Assembly: GCA_903921665.1 (NCBI GenBank)
Contig: CAIXQT010000129.1
Location: forward strand, 1-11,640
Direction: 5' to 3'
From: an uncultured Opitutia bacterium
GTDB taxonomy: Bacteria; Verrucomicrobiota; Verrucomicrobiia; Opitutales; UBA953
DNA: 11,640 bases
The translations under genes were made by a program, and so were the position numbers. A model generated the notes under the pieces. It ran no database searches, was not told where the DNA came from, and saw nothing but the letters and a program-made list of their open reading frames with translations. Numbering within the stretch: the first letter of the stretch is position 1; the number at the start of each line of letters is the position of its first letter. Below are positions 1 to 6,000 of the stretch, piece by piece.

Positions 1-1
1 C

Positions 2-967
2 ATCGTCGAAAAGGATTACGTCCCGTTGCCCAAGGAAAAACTGACCGTCTGGGATGCGGAGCACCCGGCGCCGAAGGCCGACGATGCCGACTTCGAACGT
101 GGCCTGCTCAAATGGCTGAAGTCCGACGCCGAGCAGCAGCTTCGCGCCGCCGCCAAGACGCCCGAAGGCCGCGAGCAAGTCCTGCGCCCGGCGATCGAAT
201 CGCTCATCGGTCGACCCTACGCCCAGGCCGGAGCGGTCGGCTTCCCGGACGCGAGCACGCAGTGGCGTGATTCGCACTTCCGCACCCAAGGTAAGCTGCT
301 CAACGCGACCTACGGCGAAGAAGTCACGATCGACTGGCTGCAACCCGTCAATCCTACCGGCGAAGTGGTGATCTGGCTCGACGACGCCGGCAAGGGCTCC
401 GCCCGCCTTGCGGACGGAAGCATTCGCCCCGAACTGCAGACCCTTATCGACCGCGGCATCGGCGTGCTCACGGCCGACCTCTTCCAGCAGGACGTCAAGG
501 GCTTGAAGCAGACGCGCGTCGTGGCCGGCCCCCGCGAAGTCCCCGCCTATACCTTCGGCTACAACCACGCGCTCTTCGCCCAGCGCGTGCACGACGTGTT
601 GACGATCACGCAATACCTCCGAGCCACGCGCGACAGCTCCCAGCCGGCGGTGAAGAAGGTCTCCCTTGCCGGCTTCGGCAAGATGGGCGTCGTCGCCGCC
701 GCCGCACGCGCCGTCAGCGGCGGAGCCATCGACAAAGCCGCCGTCGAGACTGGCGGCTTCCGCTTCGGCCAGCTGCTTGATTATCGTGACCCGATGTTCT
801 TGCCCGGTGGCTCCAAGTATCTCGATGTCCCCGGCCTGCTCTGCGTCGCCTCGGACCGCCCCCTCTGGGTCGCCGGCGAGAAGGATCACACGCTCTTCCG
901 CTCCGCCACCCTGAATATCGACGGAACCGACGCGAAAACCGCCGCGGCCACCTGGCTCCTCAAATGA
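2..967 (+). CDS. Alpha/beta-hydrolase-family protein, C-terminal part (5' end outside window)
   Basis: The reading frame is open from base 2 with no stop, so this is the C-terminal 321 residues of a longer protein. An internal TTG at 26 is not a credible start, because the in-frame residues before it (ending KDYVPLP) look like the rest of the family sequence. The text from the VWDAEHPAP motif onwards resembles large secreted alpha/beta-hydrolase or acetylxylan-esterase-like proteins of Planctomycetota and Verrucomicrobiota, which often have a second, degenerate hydrolase half. The segment VSLAGFGKMG sits where a GxSxG nucleophile elbow would be but has no serine, so this half is probably non-catalytic. 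The later DPMFLPGGSKY segment is also typical. The stop overlaps the next start (ATGA), which suggests translational coupling with the oxidoreductase. Substrate unknown; an ester of a plant or algal polysaccharide is a guess. Family placement is from memory of sequence pattern. Confidence 0.75.
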   Translation: MVEKDYVPLPKEKLTVWDAEHPAPKADDADFERGLLKWLKSDAEQQLRAAAKTPEGREQVLRPAIESLIGRPYAQAGAVGFPDASTQWRDSHFRTQGKLLNATYGEEVTIDWLQPVNPTGEVVIWLDDAGKGSARLADGSIRPELQTLIDRGIGVLTADLFQQDVKGLKQTRVVAGPREVPAYTFGYNHALFAQRVHDVLTITQYLRATRDSSQPAVKKVSLAGFGKMGVVAAAARAVSGGAIDKAAVETGGFRFGQLLDYRDPMFLPGGSKYLDVPGLLCVASDRPLWVAGEKDHTLFRSATLNIDGTDAKTAAATWLLK

Positions 968-2076
968 TGCACCGCCGCACCTTGCTGGCCGGATTGGCCA
1001 TGGCCCCTTTCGCCCGGCTGCTGGCGGCCGACTCGTCCGCCCGGATTCGCATCGCCCAGATTGGCACTTCCCACGCCCATGCCTCGGGCAAGATGGACGC
1101 GCTACGTTCGCTGCCCGACCTCTATGCCGTCGTGGGCTTCGCCGAGCCGATCGCCGCCCGCCAGGCTTCCGCTCAGAAAGCGAAGTCTTTCGCCGGCCTG
1201 AAATACCTGACGGAAGAGGAAATCCTCGCTGACCGCTCCATCCAAGCCGTCGTCATCGAGACCACGCTAGAAGACTCCGCGCGGGCCGCGCTCGCCGCGC
1301 TCAAGGCCGGCAAGCACATCCACCTCGATAAGCCCGGCGCCGAGAGACACGCGGACTTCGTGGCGCTCCGCCGCTATGCGGCCGAGCACAATCTGACCGT
1401 CCAGATGGGCTACATGCTCCGTTACAACCCGGCCATCCGACTCCTCGTCGAGGCCGTCAAAGAGGGCTGGCTCGGCGAAGTGATGGAAATCGATGCCTCG
1501 ATGGGCAAGCTGATCGACGAAGGCACACGCAAGCGTTTCGCGCAGCTACCTGGCGGCGGCATGTACGAACTCGCCTGCCATCTGGTGGACACGATCGTCA
1601 CGCTCATGGGTCCGCCGACCTCAGTCCAGGCCTTCGGTAATGCGACCCGCGCGCCGCAAGACCCGTTCGTCGATAACCAATTGGCCGTCCTTTCCTACCC
1701 TAAGGCGACCGTCACGATCCGTTGCAACCATGCCGACCCCTTCGGGGGACCACACCGCTCCATCGCAGTCCGTGGCACCCGCGGGGCGATGGAAATCAGC
1801 CCGCTGGAATCCGGCAAAGGCATCCTGCGGCTGGACGAAGCCCGCGGCACGGCCAAAGTCTGCCGCCAAGTCGGCGACAAGATGGTCATGTTCGCCGAGC
1901 CCCGCTTCAAGAAGGGCGAGAATACTTTCGCGCTCGATGTCCCGAAGGGACGCTATGACGAAGAATTCCGCGACCTGCACCGGGTGCTCGCAGGGGGACA
2001 AGCCTTCGCTTGGTCGGGCGATCACGACATCGCCGTCCACGCGACCGCCTTGCGCGCGGCCGGACTGACGCCCTGA
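964..2076 (+). CDS. Gfo/Idh/MocA-family oxidoreductase with N-terminal export signal
   Basis: A 370-residue NAD(P)-dependent sugar or polyol dehydrogenase-like protein of usual family length. Residues 1-22 (HRRTLLAGLAMAPFARLLAA) look like a twin-arginine signal, so it probably works in the periplasm with a prefolded cofactor. The Rossmann part begins near residue 27 (RIRIAQIGTSHAHA); the usual GxGxxG is not intact. The family's EKP motif appears as DKP at 122-124. The second domain has GGGMYELACHLVD (197-209), with His206 and Asp209 in the position of the catalytic pair. The ATG at 964 overlaps the previous stop; the ATG at 967 is equally possible and would shorten it by one residue. Such paralogues are abundant in Planctomycetota and Verrucomicrobiota and the substrate cannot be read from sequence. 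Three bases separate its stop from the convergent SGNH gene. Confidence 0.88.
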   Translation: MMHRRTLLAGLAMAPFARLLAADSSARIRIAQIGTSHAHASGKMDALRSLPDLYAVVGFAEPIAARQASAQKAKSFAGLKYLTEEEILADRSIQAVVIETTLEDSARAALAALKAGKHIHLDKPGAERHADFVALRRYAAEHNLTVQMGYMLRYNPAIRLLVEAVKEGWLGEVMEIDASMGKLIDEGTRKRFAQLPGGGMYELACHLVDTIVTLMGPPTSVQAFGNATRAPQDPFVDNQLAVLSYPKATVTIRCNHADPFGGPHRSIAVRGTRGAMEISPLESGKGILRLDEARGTAKVCRQVGDKMVMFAEPRFKKGENTFALDVPKGRYDEEFRDLHRVLAGGQAFAWSGDHDIAVHATALRAAGLTP

Positions 2077-2079
2077 GCC

Positions 2080-2844
2080 TTACTTCAAGACCTGGATGGC
2101 GTAGCCCTGCATCCACTTCGCCTGAGCCTCGTCCAGCCCACCGAACCACTTCGGTGCCGGCGCCTTTACGTCGTAGATCTTACCGAAGAAAATCAAGGCA
2201 TTGAGGTAAGTGCCGATGAATTCGGGGTGGGAATTATCCTTCGCATGCAGACGGATCGCCGTCGCCGAGGCATAGTTGAGCTCCCAAGCATCCCCGCAGG
2301 GGACGAAGGTCGCGCCATTATCCCGCGTCACGAGGCCATACCATTTACGTAAGCGTGCCTGCATTTCCTTGGGATCGGCGCCGACATCAGGCCCCTTCTT
2401 GCCGGGCATCGTCCAGTAGTCGGGGTGACGGGCCCACGTCTCATAGAAATAGATTTTTACCTTGGGACTCTTGGCCCGGACGCGCTTGCACAGCTCGGCC
2501 GCTCCCTCGAGGAATTCCTTGCGGACCGTTTCGTCCTTCTCGGCGATCGCCGGCTCTTGGCTCTGCCCCTGGAGCACGACGACATCCCAGCCACCTTCCT
2601 CGATGAGCTTGACGCTCCCAGCGATCGCGAGGTGCTGCTTCAGGGTACGTCCGCCGGGGGTCGAAGACTTGACCACGGGGGCGGGACGTCCGGCATCCTT
2701 CACCAGCTCGAGGAAGACATTCGGCAGTTTATTGACGCCGGTATAGCTGTTCCCGATGAAAAGAATGCGCTGCGGGTCTCCTGCGAAGGAAGACGCGGCG
2801 AACATCAGGCAGGCGACCAACCATGAAATCGGGGCGAATCTCAT
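2080..2844 (-). CDS. Secreted SGNH hydrolase, DUF4886-like
   Basis: A 254-residue protein with a signal peptide (MRFAPISWLVACLMFAASSFA, about residues 1-21) followed by an SGNH-hydrolase fold. Block I is ILFIGNSYT (28-35) with Ser33 as likely nucleophile. The STPGG segment (61-65) may supply the oxyanion glycine, VVLQGQS (89-95) is the third block, and DNSHPEFIGTYL (203-214) carries the Asp203/His206 pair. This arrangement matches DUF4886-type SGNH proteins, thought to be carbohydrate or lipid esterases; the actual substrate is unknown. An in-frame ATG 21 bp upstream (2865) would add MMAMSHD before the signal; 2844 is preferred because the signal then starts normally and because the upstream esterase gene starts with the same 17 nt. 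It lies 55 bp downstream of that esterase and is probably co-transcribed with it. Confidence 0.85.
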   Translation of the reverse strand: MRFAPISWLVACLMFAASSFAGDPQRILFIGNSYTGVNKLPNVFLELVKDAGRPAPVVKSSTPGGRTLKQHLAIAGSVKLIEEGGWDVVVLQGQSQEPAIAEKDETVRKEFLEGAAELCKRVRAKSPKVKIYFYETWARHPDYWTMPGKKGPDVGADPKEMQARLRKWYGLVTRDNGATFVPCGDAWELNYASATAIRLHAKDNSHPEFIGTYLNALIFFGKIYDVKAPAPKWFGGLDEAQAKWMQGYAIQVLK

Positions 2845-2899
2845 GTCATGACTCATCGCCATCATGGTGCGAGGGGCAAGTCCAACCCTCCAAGGAGTC

Positions 2900-4492
2900 C
2901 TATTTGCCGCCGACGCCCCAGATCTTTTCGATCACCTTGAGCATGCCGGGATCCTTGATCAGGAGTTCGGGACGATCGAAGGGCTCCATGTCGTTGCGAT
3001 CGAAGTACGACTCCGTGCTCTCCGCGAAATACTCCATCTGATTGGTCATCGCGTAGGCCTTCGACGGCTTGTCCGCGAACTTCTCGCCGGTCCAGCGCTT
3101 CACGGCATCATAGGTTCCCGATGCCTTCGCCTGCCTATAGGCGCCAAGGATGTCTGGATTCTGGTAGCCGCCCGGGACGACCTTGTCGTGATAAGCGTGC
3201 GCCAGCTCATGCAGCACGAAGACCGGCATCCGCTTCGTCTCGAATTCGAAACGCTCGACGTTCGTGAACTCGACGGACTTCGCCAAGGCGATCTCACGTC
3301 CGGCCTGCTTGACCCATTCCAATCCGCCATGGTATTCGGCCGTCGAACGGACGCTGGAATAAGGCAGGGTGAAATTCAGCGTCGTCTTCTTCAGTTCCGC
3401 GACGGCCTTGGCGGGCACCAGGCGGACGACCGTCTCGAGGTGCTTGTCGAGCAGACCGACGGCCTTCTCGACGACCGCAGCGTCCTTCTCGATCAGACGC
3501 TCGTCGATGCGCAGCGTCCAGCCCCGGACATCGCGGACCTGACGGTCGCGTCCGGCGAGCTGGACGGCGGCCTTACCCAAGGCATCACCGACGAGGAAGT
3601 AGGTCTCGGCGTTGCCGAACTCATGATGGCCGTGGCCCGGGTTGGGGGAGTCTTCCGCTTTGCGGACGAAATCACGAGTCGGGACGAACAGGACGTTGTC
3701 CTTGAATTCAGGGCGTCTGGCGACGGCGGCCTGGGCGTTGCGCAAGGCCGTCCACTCCTTCGGGGCGTCGACCCACGCGCCCGTCAGTTCGCCGACGATC
3801 ACGGGAAGTCTCGGCACGCCGAACTCCTTACGGACGTCATGAATCAGGTGCGTCAGGTTCTGCTCGTACTCCGGGATGGCGGTCTTCGGATCCACGCCGT
3901 CGTTCCAACCCTGATACCAGACGAAGCCTGCCAGCTCGACCGGCGCGCCGTCGTAAGCCGGGAAATCCCTCTTGAGGTTAGCCAACGCCTCACGGACTTC
4001 GGCGACCATCTTACGATAATAAGGCCCCACCTCGCCGCCGGCGCTCGGCGGACGGAAATCACGGTACAGGCTCTTTCCTCCCCAGGCGGCCTTGATGAGC
4101 AGGACCTGATCGCGATAAGCATCGCCGACCACGTGGCCGAACTGGAACTCCGGACCGAAGTGGTGCTTGCCGCCATAGACGGCGTAGCCGACCGACAATC
4201 CCCCGAGCAGGAGCGGCCGTTTCTCCCGCTGATAGCGGACCCAGACGTCCTGACGCACGACCCACTTGCCATCCTTGTCCTTAAGATGGGCGAAGCGCCC
4301 GGCATTACCCGGGCGGGCCATCACTTCGACCAAGGTGCCCTTCCCTTGGTTGTAGTCACGCCCGGTCAGGTCGACGACCGCCTGGCCTTCCATGTTGGAC
4401 TGCCCTGCCAAGATGAAGACCTTCAACTTGCGCACCGGTTCGGCGGCGACGCACAGGACGGACCAGCAGAGCAAGATCGGGGCGAATCTCAT
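2900..4492 (-). CDS. Secreted SASA-type (DUF303) esterase fused to an HExxH zincin domain
   Basis: A 530-residue two-domain protein. Residues 1-17 form a signal peptide (MRFAPILLCWSVLCVAA). Residues 23-310 are a sialate-O-acetylesterase-like (SASA, carbohydrate esterase family 6 type) SGNH domain: FILAGQSNMEG (26-36) with Ser32 as nucleophile, VWYQGWND (191-198), and a His-rich segment HGHHEFGNAETY (287-298) likely to hold the catalytic His. Residues about 318-528 form a separate gluzincin-like domain. It opens with GWTLRIDERLI, contains VLHELAHAYHD (426-436) with zinc ligands His428 and His432 and catalytic Glu429, and ends with MEYFAESTESYF (486-497), where Glu487 or Glu491 could be the third ligand. 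Similar zincin domains occur in proteins of Planctomycetota. Both domains look complete, so it may remove acetyl groups and also cut peptides, for example on glycoprotein or mucin-like material; that role is inference. It is transcribed towards the DUF4886 gene. Confidence 0.87.
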   Translation of the reverse strand: MRFAPILLCWSVLCVAAEPVRKLKVFILAGQSNMEGQAVVDLTGRDYNQGKGTLVEVMARPGNAGRFAHLKDKDGKWVVRQDVWVRYQREKRPLLLGGLSVGYAVYGGKHHFGPEFQFGHVVGDAYRDQVLLIKAAWGGKSLYRDFRPPSAGGEVGPYYRKMVAEVREALANLKRDFPAYDGAPVELAGFVWYQGWNDGVDPKTAIPEYEQNLTHLIHDVRKEFGVPRLPVIVGELTGAWVDAPKEWTALRNAQAAVARRPEFKDNVLFVPTRDFVRKAEDSPNPGHGHHEFGNAETYFLVGDALGKAAVQLAGRDRQVRDVRGWTLRIDERLIEKDAAVVEKAVGLLDKHLETVVRLVPAKAVAELKKTTLNFTLPYSSVRSTAEYHGGLEWVKQAGREIALAKSVEFTNVERFEFETKRMPVFVLHELAHAYHDKVVPGGYQNPDILGAYRQAKASGTYDAVKRWTGEKFADKPSKAYAMTNQMEYFAESTESYFDRNDMEPFDRPELLIKDPGMLKVIEKIWGVGGK

Positions 4493-4607
4493 GAGCCAGT
4501 TATCCGCCCATACCCTTACCCCCGCAAGCCGAACCCCATTCCAGATTCAATTCTGCCCTCGATTCAGTCCTCGATTCAGCCATCAATTCAGGCCTCCACT
4601 CTGCACC
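4493..4607. promoter_or_regulatory. Divergent intergenic region, esterase-zincin / TIM-barrel genes
   Basis: This 115-bp gap separates two divergently transcribed genes and must hold both promoters. I see no convincing -35/-10 pair. What stands out is a C-rich stretch at 4507-4523 (three C-tracts of three or more, reading as GGG tracts in the - strand leader) and four 12-bp tandem units at 4544-4591. The region's role is inferred from position. Confidence 0.5.
4544..4591. repeat. Four contiguous 12-bp tandem repeat units
   Basis: On the + strand the units are GATTCAATTCTG (4544-4555), CCCTCGATTCAG (4556-4567), TCCTCGATTCAG (4568-4579) and CCATCAATTCAG (4580-4591). The middle two differ at one base, the fourth shares the ATTCAG core, and the first is degenerate. 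The array ends 16 bases before the ATG of the isomerase-like gene and lies wholly in the divergent gap. Function unknown: it could be a set of operator half-sites about one helical turn apart or a simple duplication product. Confidence 0.75.
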
Positions 4608-5477
4608 ATGTTCACCGCCCCCTTCCCCCTCTCGGGCCTCGCTGACGAAGCCGCCGATGACATCGACGGCCAGATCTCCGCGCATCAGGCCCTCGGCTGG
4701 AAGGCCCTCGAGCTTCGCCTCCTCAATGGTAAACAGTTTTCCGGCCCGTCCGTGAGCGACGAGGAGTTCAAGCAGTCCGTCGATAAGATCGAAGCCGCCG
4801 GCATGCGCGTCAGCAGCTACGCCTCAGCCATCGGGAACTGGAGCCGGCCCATCACGGGAGATTTCGCCACCGATCTCACCGATCTCAAGGTGCTTATCCC
4901 ACGCATGCAACGCACGCGCACGAAGTTCGTCCGCACGATGAGCTGGGTCCGCGGCGAAGTCTCCGAAGACACCTGGCGCGACGAAGGCGTCCGCCGCTAC
5001 AAGGAGATGGCCAAGCTCGCCGCCGATGGCGGCATCATGCTGCTCCACGAAAACTGCGAAGGCTGGGGCGGCCTTTCCGGCGCGCACGCCCGTCGGTTCA
5101 TCGAAAGCGTCGATCATCCCAACGTCCGCTACCTCTTCGACATCGGCAACACGGTCTCGTACGGCCAGGAGACGATGCCCTTCTACCGCGAGATCCTGCC
5201 TTATGTGGAATACGTCCACATCAAGGACTGCCGGCGTAATCCGGCCGGCGGCAAGAGCAGTTCTTTCACTTACGCCGGCGAAGGCGACGCCCTCGTGCGG
5301 GAGATCCTCACCGACCTCATCCGCAAGGGCTACAAGGCAGGGGTCTCGATCGAGCCCCATGTCGCCAGCATCGTCCACCTTGGCGAAGGCACGAAAGCAT
5401 CCCCCAAGGAACGGTTCGACTCCTACGTGCGCTACGGCCAGGGACTCGAGAAGCTCCTCGCCGAAATCCAGGCCTGA
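4608..5477 (+). CDS. Sugar phosphate isomerase/epimerase-like TIM barrel (AP endonuclease 2 family)
   Basis: A 289-residue cytoplasmic protein without a signal peptide, of usual length for xylose-isomerase-like TIM barrels. The likely divalent-metal ligands are spaced as in this family: Glu148 in LLHENCEGWGG, Asp178 in YLFDIGN, His204 in YVHIKDC and Glu249 in VSIEPH. Related enzymes include hydroxypyruvate isomerase, D-tagatose 3-epimerase and inosose dehydratase, and sequence alone does not choose among them. The frame is open further upstream to 4392, but that part is antisense to the esterase gene and runs through the 12-bp repeats. ATG 4608 gives a normal N-terminus just before the first barrel strand (PLSGLADEAAD). 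It is followed after 61 bp by the acidic orphan gene on the same strand. Confidence 0.88.
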   Translation: MFTAPFPLSGLADEAADDIDGQISAHQALGWKALELRLLNGKQFSGPSVSDEEFKQSVDKIEAAGMRVSSYASAIGNWSRPITGDFATDLTDLKVLIPRMQRTRTKFVRTMSWVRGEVSEDTWRDEGVRRYKEMAKLAADGGIMLLHENCEGWGGLSGAHARRFIESVDHPNVRYLFDIGNTVSYGQETMPFYREILPYVEYVHIKDCRRNPAGGKSSSFTYAGEGDALVREILTDLIRKGYKAGVSIEPHVASIVHLGEGTKASPKERFDSYVRYGQGLEKLLAEIQA

Positions 5478-5481
5478 CCCC

Positions 5482-5507
5482 TGTCAGCCGCCACTATTTG
5501 GCTGGCG
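5482..5507 (+). terminator. Weak stem-loop after the TIM-barrel gene
   Basis: The sequence TGTCAGCC (5482-5489) can pair with GGCTGGCG (5500-5507), giving eight pairs with two G-U wobbles around a 10-nt loop. It lies 5 bp after the stop. No T-run follows, so it is at best a weak or Rho-assisted terminator or an mRNA end-stabilising hairpin, and may be chance. Confidence 0.2.
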
Positions 5508-5538
5508 CTTACGGCCCCACCCCTCATCCCTTTTCCGC

Positions 5539-6000
5539 ATGTCCTCCGAACCGACTCCTCCCTTCGATGGCCCGCAGCTGGGTGACACCGTCGACGGCCT
5601 GACGCTCATCGCGGTCGGCATCCGGGACACCTTCACCGAAGTCCTCCCGGCCCATCGCGAGGCCTTCACGCTCCTTAACGAATGGATGAGTGGCATCCGC
5701 CTCTACGAGCTCGAGGACGCCCTCGACCTCGACGCCAACTTCTGGGACGAGCTCCTCGACTGCGACTATGAAGTCGGCGAAGGCGAGATCGACGGCGACA
5801 AACCCGGCGAGATGGTGACCATCTACGACGTCTGGGCCGACGAAAACGAAGCCGACGCCTGCCTCGACAAACTCTGCGCGCGCCTCGAGGAACTGAAGGC
5901 CATGGCGATCGAGATGCTGCCTCCGGGCCTGCATAACGCCGCGAAGACGCACAAGGCGCCGCTCGAGACGCTCAAGCTGATCGCGCAGCTCGCCGACTGA
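5539..6000 (+). CDS. Hypothetical highly acidic protein
   Basis: A 153-residue protein that I do not recognise. About 34 Asp/Glu against 10 Lys/Arg give a strongly negative charge, with an acidic core between residues 55 and 110 (ELEDALDLDANFWDELLDCDYE and following). It has no signal peptide, membrane segment or known catalytic motif and looks soluble and cytoplasmic. Three cysteines (75, 108, 113) show no clear metal-binding spacing. The start at 5539 follows a pyrimidine-rich leader and opens ATG TCC, like three other + strand genes here. The frame is open upstream to 5026, but that stretch is an Arg/Ser/Pro-rich shadow of the TIM-barrel gene. Its stop directly abuts the stop of the convergent sulfatase. 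Codon use looks normal for the window, so it is probably a real gene; function unknown. Confidence 0.7.
   Translation: MSSEPTPPFDGPQLGDTVDGLTLIAVGIRDTFTEVLPAHREAFTLLNEWMSGIRLYELEDALDLDANFWDELLDCDYEVGEGEIDGDKPGEMVTIYDVWADENEADACLDKLCARLEELKAMAIEMLPPGLHNAAKTHKAPLETLKLIAQLAD

Noticed and set aside
2845..2899. CTCCTTGGAG palindrome in the gap between the two - strand hydrolases as a terminator
   Set aside because: The stem is only four base pairs with a two-base loop and no T-run follows. A GGAGG-like string there is too far from the 2844 start to serve as its SD.
4392..4607. Upstream extension of the TIM-barrel frame giving 361 residues
   Set aside because: It is antisense to the esterase-zincin N-terminus and reads through the 12-bp repeats as PRFSPRFS-like peptides. 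The barrel begins right after ATG 4608.
2864..4645. 593-residue open frame on the + strand opposite the esterase-zincin gene
   Set aside because: It is an Arg/Leu/Asp-rich shadow with no domain pattern. The - strand frame has a signal peptide, GQSNM and HELAH motifs, so the - strand is coding.
5026..5538. Upstream extension of the acidic protein's frame
   Set aside because: The extra part is Ser/Arg/Pro/Thr-rich and out of frame within the TIM-barrel gene. The natural start is the ATG at 5539 after the leader.
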